From: Brevundimonas fluminis | Lineage (GTDB): Bacteria; Pseudomonadota; Alphaproteobacteria; Caulobacterales; Caulobacteraceae | Assembly (NCBI RefSeq): GCF_003934285.1 | Contig: NZ_RQWJ01000004.1 | Location: 1 to 64,000, forward strand | Length of the DNA stretch: 64,000 nt | Direction: 5' to 3' | Shown: positions 1 to 8,876 of the stretch, piece after piece | How the letters are laid out: the number at the start of each line of letters is the position of its first letter | Position numbering within the stretch: the stretch's first letter is position 1 | Position numbers and translations under genes: made by a program | The notes under the pieces: model-generated | Told to the model about the DNA's origin: nothing | The model's database searches: none | What the model saw: the letters and a program-made list of their open reading frames with translations, nothing else

Positions 1-8
1 TGCATGAA

Positions 9-40
9 GGAAGGCCCCGGGAGCGATCCCGGGGCCTTCC
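9..40 (-). terminator. GC-rich hairpin, probable terminator
   Basis: A perfect 13-bp stem (9-21 with 28-40) with a 6-nt loop lies 14 bases past the stop of the small minus-strand ORF. T-tracts are weak on both sides, so it may act in either direction; a gene to the left of the window could also use it. Confidence 0.6.
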
Positions 41-54
41 GCTTTCCGGAAAGA

Positions 55-216
55 TCAGTCGTTCGGTTCGCCGGTCGCCGGGTCAGTGGCGGTCTCGCCG
101 CTGTTGGACGAGCCTTCGGATCCCGGCGGCTCCTGCGCCGGGTGGGGCGGCTCGCCGTCGCGGACGGGCTTCTCCTGTTCATACTCGTTCTGGCGGCCGG
201 GCTGGCGGGCGGTCAT
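55..216 (-). CDS. Small hydrophilic protein, 53 aa, unknown function
   Basis: This is an uninterrupted 53-codon ORF starting ATG at 216 and ending TGA at 57-55. The product is highly polar (rich in Pro, Glu, Gly, Asp, Ser), has no hydrophobic segment and no recognisable domain, and is likely intrinsically disordered. A GGAG sequence lies about 7 bases upstream of the ATG, and a 13-bp hairpin follows the stop, so the ORF sits in a complete expression unit. It lies divergently from the GNAT gene. Short polar proteins of this kind are often annotated as hypothetical in Caulobacterales; I do not recognise a function. The ribosome-binding site and the terminator are what favour a real gene over chance. 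Confidence 0.5.
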   Translation of the reverse strand: MTARQPGRQNEYEQEKPVRDGEPPHPAQEPPGSEGSSNSGETATDPATGEPND

Positions 217-358
217 GGGGAGGCTCCGTGGGTTCCGGACGGCAACGCCCGGCCGCCGCCGCAGGTTTCGTTCACCATGCCCCTAAACCGTGCCGCAACG
301 GCGCCCGGGGCAGGATGCGGGACGGCCCGGCATGCGCGCGGGCGGACGGAGCCGGACC

Positions 359-1501
359 ATGAGCCTGTCGGTCGACCTGATCTCGCCGGACGAGCTGGAC
401 GCGTCGCTGGTCGACGCCTGGCGGCGCATGGCCGACGCCGATCCGGATCTGGTTTCGCCCTATTTCCAGCCGGAGTTCACCCAGGTCGCCGGCGCCGTGA
501 CGCCCGGCGCGAGGGTGGCGCTGTTCCGGCGCGGCGGCCGGGTGGTCGGCTTCTTTCCGCATCAGCGGCGCGGCGGTTCGATCCAGCCGCTGGCCGCGCC
601 GCTGAACGACTACCACGGCGTCGTCGCCGACCGGGCCGAGGCCATCGGCCTGGAGCAGGTCGCCGAACTGCTGAAGGCGCCGCGCCTGAGCGTGGGCGGC
701 TGGGTCGGTCCGGCCAACGGCGGCGAGCGCCGCGCCACGGTGCAGGCGGCATTGCCGGACGGCTACGACGCCTGGTACGCCGAGCGTCGGGCCGCCTTCG
801 GCAAATACTTCAAGGACAAGGAACGCGCCCGGCGCAGCCTCGAAGCCGAGCTGGGTCCGATCCGGGTCGCGCGCGGCCTGACCGACCCGGCCCTGCTGGA
901 CCACCTGATCGACCTGAAGCGCGAACAGTACCGGCGCACGGGGCGCCACGACGTCTTCGCCTGCGGCTGGACCCGCGACGTGCTGCACGCGCTGACGCGG
1001 GACCACCGCGGACGGTTCGGCGCCTCGATGGCGGCCCTGTGGGGCGGGGACCGGCTGGCGGCGCTGGAAATCTCGCTGCACGCCACGGACCAGTATCACT
1101 TCTGGTTCCCGGCCTATGACCCCGCCGTCGCGCGATGCTCGCCGGGCATCCTGCTGAGCATGGACACCATGCGCCTGGCCGGCGCCGAGGGGTACAGGGT
1201 CTTCGACTACGGCTTCCAGGGCGAGAGCTACAAGAAGTACTTCTGCAACGCCGAGCGGCGGATCGTGGAGGCGGTGATCGAGCGGCCGGGTCTGGCGCGC
1301 AGCGCCGGCCGCGCGGCCGTGGGTCTGCTGAACGCCACGGGCGAGGGCAGGGGCAGCCGGTTGGGGGCCAGCGTCCGGCGCCGGTGGGCCGCCATCGAGG
1401 CCTGCGAGATCACCCCGGGCGCGCGTCTGAGGGGCGCCCTGTCCGCCGTCGGCGCCGCCGCCGCCAGGCTGTCCCCGTCTTCCGCCGCCGCGAGGGCCTG
1501 A
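359..1501 (+). CDS. GNAT-family acetyltransferase, CelD/FemAB-like
   Basis: The 380-residue product looks like the CelD/BcsL-type branch of the GNAT superfamily (Acetyltransf_6), cytosolic proteins linked to exopolysaccharide or cell-envelope modification. The C-terminal half holds the usual conserved stretch ending in a YGFQGESYKKYF motif, which in this family lies in the acyl-CoA binding fold. The substrate cannot be read from sequence. I chose ATG 359 because a GGACGGAG sequence precedes it; an upstream ATG at 290 has no Shine-Dalgarno and gives an Arg/Gly-rich extension. The gene is three bases upstream of the cupin-like gene, so the two are very likely co-transcribed and may modify the same envelope component. 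Confidence 0.8.
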   Translation: MSLSVDLISPDELDASLVDAWRRMADADPDLVSPYFQPEFTQVAGAVTPGARVALFRRGGRVVGFFPHQRRGGSIQPLAAPLNDYHGVVADRAEAIGLEQVAELLKAPRLSVGGWVGPANGGERRATVQAALPDGYDAWYAERRAAFGKYFKDKERARRSLEAELGPIRVARGLTDPALLDHLIDLKREQYRRTGRHDVFACGWTRDVLHALTRDHRGRFGASMAALWGGDRLAALEISLHATDQYHFWFPAYDPAVARCSPGILLSMDTMRLAGAEGYRVFDYGFQGESYKKYFCNAERRIVEAVIERPGLARSAGRAAVGLLNATGEGRGSRLGASVRRRWAAIEACEITPGARLRGALSAVGAAAARLSPSSAAARA

Positions 1502-1504
1502 GCC

Positions 1505-2443
1505 ATGACCACCCGCTACGCCGGTCCGATCCGCGAGGCCGCCGTCCACGCGCACACGCTGAACGAGCAGGGCTTCGCCGAGGACGCCTGGCTGGCGGCC
1601 CTGCTGGACCGCTGCCCGGCGGACCTGTTCGACATCAACCTCTACGACTACGACGCCGAAGGGCAGGTCTCGCTGCGCACCGGGGCGCGGGGGCGGCTGT
1701 CGGGGGCGGAGCTGCTTGAGGCGATCAAGGCCGGTCGTCTGTGGGTCAACATCCGCAACGCCGCCGAGGCCGCGCCCGACCTGTGGGACGCCGCCATGGA
1801 CGAGTTCGCCCGCATCCAGCGCGCCTATCCGGGCATGAAGGCCGTCACCAACGCCGGCCAGTTGATCCTGTCGTCCCCCAAGGCGCGCGTGCCCTATCAT
1901 TTCGACCCGGCGGGGGTGGTCCTGTTCCACCTGCGGGGCCGCAAGCGCATCTTCGTCTATCCGGGCGACGAGGCGCACTTGCCCGAGCGCTGCATGGAGC
2001 AGGTGGTGGCGCGCCAGACGACGGAGGAGCTGCCCTACGTCCGCGCCTTCGAGGGCGACGCGACCGTGATCGATCTGGAGCCGGGTCAGGCCCTGACCTG
2101 GCCGCTGTACGCGCCGCACCGGGTGGAGAACCTCGACCGGTTCTGCGTCAGCCTGTCGATGGACTTCCAGACCTGGCCGTCGCGCTGGCGCAACGGCGCC
2201 CTGTACACCAACGCCGTGCTGCGCAGCCGCGGGGCGCGGCCCCGACCGACGGACGTGATGGCCACGCCGGAGCTGGCGGCGCGCTGGGCGGCCTCGCTGG
2301 CGCTGAAGCGCGTCGGCGGGCTGAAGAGCCGCATCGCCCACTTCGAGCGCGACTTCGAGCCCGAGCTGGGGGTCGCGGACGGCGCGCGGGCGCTCGCCGA
2401 CCGAGCTTCCTTACATCGAGGTCATGACCTCGATTTAAAGTGA
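1505..2443 (+). CDS. JmjC/cupin-like protein, possible Fe(II)/2-oxoglutarate oxygenase
   Basis: A 312-residue soluble protein. The central region has the double-stranded beta-helix signature: an HxD pair (H132, D134 in PYHFDPAG), a basic strand with a GRKRIFVYP motif, and a distal histidine (H205 in YAPHRVENL). These match the facial triad of JmjC/cupin_8 hydroxylases, so catalysis is plausible. Members hydroxylate proteins or small molecules; the target here is unknown. There is no signal peptide. It starts four bases after the GNAT stop codon, implying an operon. Related proteins are often annotated as 'cupin-like' or 'transcription factor jumonji', which is not evidence for DNA binding. 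Confidence 0.75.
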   Translation: MTTRYAGPIREAAVHAHTLNEQGFAEDAWLAALLDRCPADLFDINLYDYDAEGQVSLRTGARGRLSGAELLEAIKAGRLWVNIRNAAEAAPDLWDAAMDEFARIQRAYPGMKAVTNAGQLILSSPKARVPYHFDPAGVVLFHLRGRKRIFVYPGDEAHLPERCMEQVVARQTTEELPYVRAFEGDATVIDLEPGQALTWPLYAPHRVENLDRFCVSLSMDFQTWPSRWRNGALYTNAVLRSRGARPRPTDVMATPELAARWAASLALKRVGGLKSRIAHFERDFEPELGVADGARALADRASLHRGHDLDLK

Positions 2444-2502
2444 CCTGCGGCGGACGCGGGCGCACCTTCCGGGCATCAGATCCTGGAGAGGGAAGCCCCG
2501 CC

Positions 2503-3387
2503 ATGAAGACCATTCTCGCCGTTTCCGCCGTCGCCATGGCCGTCGCCGCGGCCGCGCCCGCCGTGGCGCAGGAGGTGGAGATCAAGGACGCCGTGGCCCG
2601 CGTGGTCGTGATCGTCGAGGACCGCACCGACGTGGCCGTGTCGGTCGAGGCCGGCCGCGCCGACCTGCCGGCGCTGCGCGTGCGCCAGGAAGGCGGCACG
2701 ACCGTGGTCGAGGGCGGTCTGAGCGAGCGCCGGTTCATGATGCGCCACAGCCGCATCCGCGACTGCCGCTCGGGCCCTCCGGGCGGGACCCAGCCGGGAC
2801 AGGGCGCCAGCGTCGACGTGCGCGGCGTCGGGCGCGTCAATCTGGCGGACGCGCCGCTGGTCATCGTCCGCGCTCCGCGCGCGGTGAAGGTGGCCGCCGG
2901 CGGCGGCGTTTACGGCACGGTGGGGCAGGGCGCGCGCGAGGTCGACCTGTCGATCGGCGGCTGCGGCGACTGGACCGTGCCGAACGTGAGCGGCGACGTG
3001 CGGCTGAACATCGGGGGCTCGGGCTCGGCGGTCCTCGGCAACACCCGCGAACTGGAGATCAACATCGGCGGTTCCGGCGAGGTCCGCGCCGGCACGACCG
3101 GCGACTTCCAGGTCAACATCGGAGGCTCGGGCGACGTCATCCTGGCCGGCGCGACGGGCGGCCGGGGCGAGGTCAACATCGGCGGTTCCGGCGACGTGGC
3201 CGTGCGCGGCGGGCGACTGGCGGATCTGGGCGTCAACATCGCCGGATCCGGCGACGTCGTCTTCGACGGCACGGTCGGCGACCTCGACGTTTCGATCATG
3301 GGCGGCGGCGACGTGCGCGTGGCCGAGGTGACCGGTCGCACCGAGCGCAACATCATGGGCGGCGGCCGGGTGACCGTGGGCCGCTGA
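2503..3387 (+). CDS. Exported GIN-domain (DUF2807-like) beta-solenoid protein
   Basis: A 294-residue protein with an N-terminal signal peptide (hydrophobic residues 4-20, predicted cleavage after AVAQ). Residues from about 150 to the end contain eight imperfect copies of an N-I-G-G-S-G-D type motif at roughly 20-residue spacing, the hallmark of the head-GIN domain, a right-handed beta-solenoid found in periplasmic or surface proteins, many possibly adhesive. ATG 2503 follows a GGAGAGGGA ribosome-binding site; a longer frame from 2440 lacks one and would bury the signal peptide. It is the last gene before the ribosomal cluster and has no functional link to it. Molecular role unknown. Confidence 0.8.
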   Translation: MKTILAVSAVAMAVAAAAPAVAQEVEIKDAVARVVVIVEDRTDVAVSVEAGRADLPALRVRQEGGTTVVEGGLSERRFMMRHSRIRDCRSGPPGGTQPGQGASVDVRGVGRVNLADAPLVIVRAPRAVKVAAGGGVYGTVGQGAREVDLSIGGCGDWTVPNVSGDVRLNIGGSGSAVLGNTRELEINIGGSGEVRAGTTGDFQVNIGGSGDVILAGATGGRGEVNIGGSGDVAVRGGRLADLGVNIAGSGDVVFDGTVGDLDVSIMGGGDVRVAEVTGRTERNIMGGGRVTVGR

Positions 3388-3413
3388 GGCCCGCCACGCC
3401 ACGATTTCGCCGC

Positions 3414-3442
3414 TTGACGACGGGCGAGTCACCCGTCATAAG
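3414..3442 (+). promoter_or_regulatory. Promoter of the S10 operon
   Basis: TTGACG (3414-3419), a 17-base spacer and CATAAG (3437-3442) form a good housekeeping-sigma promoter. It stands 27 bases after the GIN gene and about 230 bases upstream of rpsJ, so transcription of the ribosomal cluster starts independently of the upstream genes. Confidence 0.65.
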
Positions 3443-3672
3443 CCGCAACTCTTGTTGGGCCGGCTGTGCACCCCCGGGTGCAGACGCGGTCCGCGGGAAC
3501 GCCTCAAGACCCTGTTCTTTGCAGACTCTTGGGTTCATTCGGCCTCACGGCTCGCCGTGCAGGCCGATCGTTTTTGCGGATTGCGTACCCTGAGGGCTTC
3601 GGCCCGAAGGCTTCGGTCTTTGAAATGGTTCACAGGGACGCGGTCCTCCGACCGCTTGGGATAAGCACCGAT
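3443..3672 (+). promoter_or_regulatory. Structured 5' leader of the S10 operon
   Basis: This 230-base untranslated stretch contains several clear stems: 3467-3482; a two-part stem 3540-3566 followed by T5 at 3571-3575; a UUCG-capped hairpin 3594-3605; an overlapping alternative CCGAA/TTCGG stem at 3604-3616; and GCGGTC/GACCGC at 3640-3655 just before the rpsJ start. The overlapping stems suggest alternative folds. In E. coli the rpsJ leader is the target of L4 autoregulation; whether this unrelated-looking leader works the same way is inference. Confidence 0.5.
3539..3575 (+). terminator. Attenuator-like stem-loop in the rpsJ leader
   Basis: CGGCCT pairs with AGGCCG and, inside it, ACGGC pairs with GCCGT (3540-3566). 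Four bases later come five Ts. Its place upstream of the first gene of a ribosomal operon argues for attenuation rather than a 3' end. Confidence 0.45.
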
Positions 3673-3978
<306 letters not shown>

Positions 3979-3997
3979 GAAGAGAAGGCGGGATCCG

Positions 3998-4762
3998 ATG
4001 CGCACGGGCGTGATCGCCAAGAAGCTGGGCATGACCCGCGTGTTCGCCGATGACGGCGCGCACGTTCCGGTCACTGTGCTTCAACTCGACGGCTGCCAGG
4101 TCGTCGGCCAGCGCACCCAGGAGCGGGACGGCTACGTCGCCCTGCAGCTGGGCGCCGGCACGAAGAAGGCCAAGAACACCAACAAGGCCCAGCGCGAGAC
4201 CTTCGCCAAGGCCGAGGTGGAGCCGAAGGCCTACGTCACCGAGTTCCGCGTCGACGCGGACGGGCTGCTGGACGTGGGCGCCGAGTTCACCGCCGATCAC
4301 TTCGTGGTCGGGCAGAAGGTGGACGTCCAGGCGCCGACCGTCGGCAAGGGCTTCGCCGGCGCCATGAAGCGCTGGAACTTCGGCGGCCTGCGCGCCACGC
4401 ACGGCGTCTCGGTCTCGCACCGTTCGCATGGTTCGACCGGCAACCGTCAGGATCCGGGCCGCACCTTCCCGGGCAAGAAGATGGCCGGTCACCTGGGTCA
4501 GGAGATCGTCTCCGTCCAGAACCTCACCGTCGTCCGCATCGACAGCGAGCGCGGCCTGATCCTGGTCAAGGGCGCGGTCCCGGGCCACGACGGGACCTGG
4601 GTGAAGGTCCGCGACGCGATCAAGAAGGCCCGTCCGGCCGAAGCCCCCTTCCCGGGCGGCATCAAGTCCAAGTCGGCTCCGGCCGCCGCCGAGCAGCCCG
4701 CCGAGACCCCGGCGGAAGAGACCGCTCCGGCCGCTGAAGCCACCGAAGGCGGTGAAGCGTAA
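3998..4762 (+). CDS. rplC: 50S ribosomal protein L3
   Basis: A 254-residue uL3. It begins with [16 protein letters not shown] and holds the loop that reaches the peptidyl transferase centre ([20 protein letters not shown]), including the glutamine methylated by PrmB in E. coli. Beyond the conserved core is a tail of about 40 residues rich in Ala, Pro and Glu, which E. coli L3 lacks but which is common in alphaproteobacteria. A GAGAAGG sequence precedes the ATG. Its TAA overlaps the rplD ATG by one base. Confidence 0.97.
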   Translation: MRTGVIAKKLGMTRVFADDGAHVPVTVLQLDGCQVVGQRTQERDGYVALQLGAGTKKAKNTNKAQRETFAKAEVEPKAYVTEFRVDADGLLDVGAEFTADHFVVGQKVDVQAPTVGKGFAGAMKRWNFGGLRATHGVSVSHRSHGSTGNRQDPGRTFPGKKMAGHLGQEIVSVQNLTVVRIDSERGLILVKGAVPGHDGTWVKVRDAIKKARPAEAPFPGGIKSKSAPAAAEQPAETPAEETAPAAEATEGGEA

Positions 4763-5400
4763 TGAAACTCCCGGTCATCAAACTGGACGGCAAGGCCTCC
4801 GGCGACGTCGAGCTGTCGGACGCCGTGTTCGGCATCACCGACATCCGCGGCGACCTGCTGGCCCGCTACGTCAACTGGCAGCTGGCCAAGCGTCGCGCCG
4901 GCACGCACAAGGTTCAGACCCGGAACGAGAACTCTCGCACCGGCAAGAAGATGTACAAGCAGAAGGGCACCGGCGGCGCCCGTCACGGTTCGCGCCGTGC
5001 GCCGCAGTTCGTCGGCGGCTCGCGCGCCTTCGGCCCGGTCGTCCGCGACCACGGCTTCTCCCTGCCGAAGAAGGTCCGCGCCCTGGCCCTGCGCCACGCC
5101 CTGTCGTCCAAGGTCGTCTCGGGCGATCTGGTCGTCGTGGACTCGGTGGACGTCAAGGAAGCCAGGACCGCCGCGCTGCGTGAGCAGTTCGGCAAGCTGG
5201 GCTGGACGAAGACCCTGATCATCGCCGGCCCGGAAGTGAACGAGAACTTCGGCCTGGCCGCCCGCAACATCCCGCACGTGGACGTCCTGCCGAACGCCGG
5301 CCTGAACGTCTACGACATCCTGCGGGCCGACAAGCTGGTGCTGACCAAGGCCGCCGTCGACGCGATCGAGGCCCGCTTCGCCAAGAAGGAGGCCGCGTGA
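4762..5400 (+). CDS. rplD: 50S ribosomal protein L4
   Basis: A 212-residue uL4 that binds 23S rRNA early in assembly and whose extended loop ([20 protein letters not shown], residues 54-73) lines the exit tunnel. In E. coli free L4 represses its own operon by acting on the rpsJ leader; the structured leader at 3443-3672 makes comparable control possible here but is not proof. Start and stop overlap the flanking genes by one base each (TAATG and TGATG), indicating translational coupling. Confidence 0.97.
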   Translation: MKLPVIKLDGKASGDVELSDAVFGITDIRGDLLARYVNWQLAKRRAGTHKVQTRNENSRTGKKMYKQKGTGGARHGSRRAPQFVGGSRAFGPVVRDHGFSLPKKVRALALRHALSSKVVSGDLVVVDSVDVKEARTAALREQFGKLGWTKTLIIAGPEVNENFGLAARNIPHVDVLPNAGLNVYDILRADKLVLTKAAVDAIEARFAKKEAA

Positions 5401-5705
5401 TGGCCGGCGCCCAACCCACCGCCAAGCACTACGACACCATCCTGGCTCCGGTGATCACCGAGAAGGCCACGATCCTGTCGGAGCAGAACAAGGTCGTCTT
5501 CCGCGTCGCCGGAACCTCGACCAAGGACGAGATCGCCGCGGCGGTCGAAAGCCTGTTCAAAGTCAACGTCGTCAAGGTCAACACCCTGGTTCAGAAGGGC
5601 AAGACCAAGCGGTTCCGGGGCATCCAGGGCCGTCGCGTCGACATCAAGAAAGCGATCGTGACGCTGGCCGAGGGCCAGTCGATCGACGTCACCACGGGGC
5701 TCTGA
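5400..5705 (+). CDS. rplW: 50S ribosomal protein L23
   Basis: A 101-residue uL23, recognised by the [10 protein letters not shown] motif near the N-terminus and the KTKRFRG segment. It sits at the tunnel exit and is the docking site for trigger factor and SRP. ATG 5400 overlaps the rplD stop as TGATG; an in-frame GTG three bases earlier is possible but unlikely. rplB follows after four bases. Confidence 0.97.
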   Translation: MAGAQPTAKHYDTILAPVITEKATILSEQNKVVFRVAGTSTKDEIAAAVESLFKVNVVKVNTLVQKGKTKRFRGIQGRRVDIKKAIVTLAEGQSIDVTTGL

Positions 5706-5709
5706 TCCG

Positions 5710-6546
5710 ATGGCGCTGAAGACTTACAATCCGACGTCGCCGGGCCGCCGCGCCCTGGTGCTTGTCGACCGCTCGGAGCTCCACAAGGGCCGTCCCGAGA
5801 AGTCGCTGGTCGAAGGCCTGACCAAGTCGGGCGGCCGCGGCCAGGGCGGTCGCATCGCCGTCCGCTTCCGCGGCGGCGGCGCCAAGACGCTGTACCGCAA
5901 GATCGACTTCAAGCGTCGCAAGTTCGACGCGGTCGGCACGGTCGAGCGTCTGGAGTACGACCCGAACCGCACCGCCTTCATCGCCCTGGTGACCTACGCC
6001 GACGGCGAGAAGACCTACATCATCGCGCCGCAGCGCCTGAAGGCGGGCGACACGGTGGTCGCGGGCGAGAAGGTCGACGTCAAGCCGGGCAACGCCATGC
6101 CGCTGCGCTCGATGCCGGTCGGAACGATCATCCACAACATCGAGATGAAGCCGGGCAAGGGCGCCCAGCTGGCCCGTTCGGCCGGCGCCTACGCCCAGCT
6201 GGTCGGCCGTGACGCCGGCTACGCCCAGATCCGTCTGGGTTCGGGCGAGCTTCGCATGGTCCTGGACGGCTGCATGGCCACGGTGGGCGCGGTTTCGAAC
6301 CCCGACCACATGAACCAGAACCTGGGCAAGGCCGGCCGCGTCCGCCACATGGGCTTCCGCCCGCACGTCCGCGGCGTGGCCATGAACCCGATCGACCACC
6401 CGCACGGCGGCGGTGAAGGCCGCACCTCGGGCGGCCGGACGCCGGTCACGCCCTGGGGCAAGGACACCAAGGGCACCCGCACCCGCAAGAACAAGGCGAC
6501 GGACAAGTTCATCATCCGCAGCCGCCACGCCAAGAAGGCTCGCTAA
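5710..6546 (+). CDS. rplB: 50S ribosomal protein L2
   Basis: A 278-residue uL2, one of the largest and most conserved subunit proteins, needed for subunit joining and near the peptidyl transferase centre. The SH3 and OB-like core is followed by the invariant histidine motif [13 protein letters not shown] and a basic C-terminus. Length is typical (E. coli 273). It lies in the usual place between rplW and rpsS, with three bases separating it from the latter. Confidence 0.97.
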   Translation: MALKTYNPTSPGRRALVLVDRSELHKGRPEKSLVEGLTKSGGRGQGGRIAVRFRGGGAKTLYRKIDFKRRKFDAVGTVERLEYDPNRTAFIALVTYADGEKTYIIAPQRLKAGDTVVAGEKVDVKPGNAMPLRSMPVGTIIHNIEMKPGKGAQLARSAGAYAQLVGRDAGYAQIRLGSGELRMVLDGCMATVGAVSNPDHMNQNLGKAGRVRHMGFRPHVRGVAMNPIDHPHGGGEGRTSGGRTPVTPWGKDTKGTRTRKNKATDKFIIRSRHAKKAR

Positions 6547-6549
6547 GAC

Positions 6550-6828
6550 ATGGCCCGCTCATCCTGGAAAGGCCCGTTCGTCGACGGGTATCTGCTCAAG
6601 AAGGCCGACGCCGTCTCGTCGTCGGGCCGCAAGGACGTGATCAAGACCTGGTCGCGCCGCTCCACCATCCTGCCGCAGTTCGTCGGTCTGACGTTCGGCG
6701 TCCACAACGGCCAGAAGCACGTGCCGGTGTCGGTCTCCGAAGAGATGGTCGGCATGAAGTTCGGCGAGTTCGCTCCGACCCGGAACTTCCCGGGCCACGC
6801 GGCGGACAAGAAGGCCAAGAGGAAGTAA
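6550..6828 (+). CDS. rpsS: 30S ribosomal protein S19
   Basis: A 92-residue uS19, opening [20 protein letters not shown] and carrying the [15 protein letters not shown] segment. It forms the head of the small subunit with S13 and contacts L5 across the intersubunit bridge. It is spaced three bases from both neighbours. Confidence 0.97.
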   Translation: MARSSWKGPFVDGYLLKKADAVSSSGRKDVIKTWSRRSTILPQFVGLTFGVHNGQKHVPVSVSEEMVGMKFGEFAPTRNFPGHAADKKAKRK

Positions 6829-6831
6829 CCG

Positions 6832-7212
6832 ATGGCCCAGACCAAGAACGAACGTCGGGTCGCCCCGACTGAGGCCCGCGCCAAGCTGGTGAACGTCCGG
6901 ATCAGCCCGCAGAAGCTGAACCTGGTCGCCCAGTCGATCCGCGGCCTGCCGGTCCAGAAGGCGTTGAACGAGCTGGAATTCAGCCGCAAGCGCATCGCGA
7001 CCGACGTCCGCAAGGTGCTCTACAGCGCCGTGTCGAACGCCGAGAACAACCACAACCTCGACATCGACAACCTGGTCGTCGCCGAGGCCTTCGTGGGCAA
7101 GAACCTGGTGATGAAGCGTTTCGCGAGCCGCGCTCGTGGCCGCTCGTCGCGCATCCTGAAACCGTTCAGCGAGATCACCATCGTGGTCCGCGAAGCCGGC
7201 GAGGCCGCCTGA
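6832..7212 (+). CDS. rplV: 50S ribosomal protein L22
   Basis: A 126-residue uL22. The C-terminal part holds the beta-hairpin (around [14 protein letters not shown]) that narrows the exit tunnel and where macrolide-resistance changes occur in other bacteria; the hairpin here looks normal. The stop overlaps rpsC by one base (TGATG). Confidence 0.97.
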   Translation: MAQTKNERRVAPTEARAKLVNVRISPQKLNLVAQSIRGLPVQKALNELEFSRKRIATDVRKVLYSAVSNAENNHNLDIDNLVVAEAFVGKNLVMKRFASRARGRSSRILKPFSEITIVVREAGEAA

Positions 7213-7964
7213 TGGGTCAGAAAGTCAATCCGATCGGTCTGCGCCTCGGCGTCAACCGCACCTGGGACAGCCGCTGGTTCGCCGGCGGTCAGGAATACGC
7301 CAAGCTGCTGCACCAGGACCTGAAGCTGCGCGAGTGGCTGAAGGAGCGCCTGTCGGCCGCCGGCGTGTCGCGCATCATCATCGAGCGCCCGCACAAGAAG
7401 TGCCGCGTGACGATCTACGCCGCCCGTCCGGGCGTCGTGATCGGCAAGAAGGGCGCGGACATCGAGAAGCTGCGCAAGGACATCGCGGCCCAGACCGAAG
7501 GCGAGGTTCACCTGAACATCGTCGAGGTCCGCAAGCCGGAAGTCGACGCCCAGCTGGTCGCCGAGAACATCGCCCAGCAGCTGGAGCGCCGCGTGGCCTT
7601 CCGCCGCGCCATGAAGCGCGCCATGCAGTCGGCCATGCGTCTGGGCGCCAAGGGCATCCGGATGAACGTGTCGGGCCGTCTGGGCGGGGCCGAGATCGCC
7701 CGCATGGAATGGTACCGCGAAGGCCGCGTGCCGCTGCACACCCTGCGCGCCGACATCGACTACGGCTTCTACGAAGCCAAGACGACGTACGGCATCATCG
7801 GCGTGAAGGTCTGGGTGTTCAAAGGCGAAGTGCTCGAGCACGACCCGATGGCCCAGGACAAGCGCTGGGCCCAGGAAGCCTCGGGTCCGTCGTCGAACGA
7901 AGGCCGCGAGCGCGGCCCCCGCGGCGACCGCGGTCCGCGTCGCGATCGCGGGCGTGAGGGCTAA
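7212..7964 (+). CDS. rpsC: 30S ribosomal protein S3
   Basis: A 250-residue uS3 with the type II KH domain ([16 protein letters not shown]) that lines the mRNA entry tunnel and takes part in mRNA unwinding. After about residue 215 comes an Arg/Gly/Asp-rich tail, longer than in E. coli (233 residues) and probably disordered. Coupled to rplV by a one-base overlap. Confidence 0.97.
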   Translation: MGQKVNPIGLRLGVNRTWDSRWFAGGQEYAKLLHQDLKLREWLKERLSAAGVSRIIIERPHKKCRVTIYAARPGVVIGKKGADIEKLRKDIAAQTEGEVHLNIVEVRKPEVDAQLVAENIAQQLERRVAFRRAMKRAMQSAMRLGAKGIRMNVSGRLGGAEIARMEWYREGRVPLHTLRADIDYGFYEAKTTYGIIGVKVWVFKGEVLEHDPMAQDKRWAQEASGPSSNEGRERGPRGDRGPRRDRGREG

Positions 7965-7967
7965 GTC

Positions 7968-8408
7968 ATGCTGCAACCGAAGAAGACCAAGTACCGCAAG
8001 GCCTTCAAGGGCCGCATCCACGGTTCGGCCAAGGGCGGGTTCTCGCTGAACTTCGGCTCCTACGGGCTGAAGACGCTGGAGCCGGAACGCATCACCGCGC
8101 GTCAGATCGAGGCGGCCCGCCGCGCGATCACCCGCCAGATGAAGCGTCAGGGCCGCGTGTGGATCCGCGTGTTCCCCGACCTGCCGGTGACCGGCAAGCC
8201 GGCGGAAGTCCGGATGGGCAAGGGCAAGGGCGCCGTGGACCACTGGGCCGCGCGCTGCCACCCGGGCCGCATCCTGTTCGAAATCGACGGCGTGCCGGAC
8301 GACATCGCCCGCGAGGCGCTGCGCCTGGGCGCCGCCAAGCTGCCGGTCCGCACCAAGGTGGTCACCCGCCTCGACGCCGGCGTCGCTCATGTGGAGGCCG
8401 CCGCCTGA
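7968..8408 (+). CDS. rplP: 50S ribosomal protein L16
   Basis: A 146-residue uL16 that organises the A-site region of the large subunit. The VRMGKGKG motif contains the arginine that is hydroxylated in E. coli by the JmjC enzyme RoxA (YcfD). A JmjC-like gene lies upstream at 1505-2443, but it resembles a different branch, so no link is claimed. The stop overlaps rpmC by one base. Confidence 0.97.
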   Translation: MLQPKKTKYRKAFKGRIHGSAKGGFSLNFGSYGLKTLEPERITARQIEAARRAITRQMKRQGRVWIRVFPDLPVTGKPAEVRMGKGKGAVDHWAARCHPGRILFEIDGVPDDIAREALRLGAAKLPVRTKVVTRLDAGVAHVEAAA

Positions 8409-8605
8409 TGACCAAGATCGCCGATCTCCGGTCGCAAACCGTCGACCAGCTGTCCGACGAGCTGCTGAAGCTCAAGAAGGAGCAGTTCAACCTGCGCTTC
8501 CAGGCCGCCACCGGCCAGATGGAAAAGACCCATCGGGTCTCGGAAGTGCGCAAGGACATCGCCCGCATCTCCACGCTGCTGCGTGAGAAGCGCGTGAACG
8601 CGTAA
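8408..8605 (+). CDS. rpmC: 50S ribosomal protein L29
   Basis: A 65-residue uL29 made of two long helices, with the typical [11 protein letters not shown] and ISTLLREK motifs. It lies beside the tunnel exit and contacts L23. The ATG at 8408 overlaps the rplP stop as TGATG; a longer frame upstream is out of register with the family. Confidence 0.96.
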   Translation: MTKIADLRSQTVDQLSDELLKLKKEQFNLRFQAATGQMEKTHRVSEVRKDIARISTLLREKRVNA

Positions 8606-8615
8606 GGAAACGAAG

Positions 8616-8858
8616 ATGCCGAAGCGAATTCTCGAAGGCGTGGTCGTCTCCGACAAGGGCGACAAGACCGTCGTCGTCAAGGTCGAGCGCACCCTGCTGC
8701 ACCCGGTCCTGAAGAAGACCGTCCGCCGCTCCAAGAAGTATCACGCCCACGACGAGTCCAACGCGCTGAAGGTCGGCGACGTGGCCCGCATCGTCGAGTG
8801 CGCCCCGAAGTCCAAGCTGAAGACGTGGGAAGTCCTGTCCCCGGCCTCGGCCTCGTAA
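8616..8858 (+). CDS. rpsQ: 30S ribosomal protein S17
   Basis: An 80-residue uS17 with the OB-fold motif [12 protein letters not shown] and the [10 protein letters not shown] segment. It binds 16S rRNA early in assembly. AAGGAAACGAAG precedes the ATG, a good ribosome-binding site. Confidence 0.97.
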   Translation: MPKRILEGVVVSDKGDKTVVVKVERTLLHPVLKKTVRRSKKYHAHDESNALKVGDVARIVECAPKSKLKTWEVLSPASAS

Positions 8859-8876
8859 TCAGAAGGATCTGATCCA

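Noticed and set aside
272..2341. A 689-codon minus-strand open frame covering the GNAT and cupin-like genes
   Set aside because: It is antisense to two genes with recognisable family motifs; its product is Arg/Gln/His-rich low complexity, the typical shadow of high-GC coding DNA.
1505..2443. Naming the JmjC-like gene as the ribosomal hydroxylase RoxA
   Set aside because: The HxD...H triad is general; the flanking sequence does not resemble RoxA, and its partner is an envelope-type GNAT gene.
2950..3378. Regular short repeats that might be read as a CRISPR array or satellite
   Set aside because: They encode the NIGGSGD protein repeats in frame, with no constant repeat-spacer structure.
3452..3664. 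A 70-codon open frame in the S10 leader
   Set aside because: No ribosome-binding site, Arg/Ser-rich product, and it lies across several hairpins; the stretch is better read as leader RNA.
6290..6303. tRNA T-arm-like GGTTTCGAACCCC
   Set aside because: It is inside the L2 reading frame and no acceptor or D-arm stems surround it; no tRNA was found in the window.
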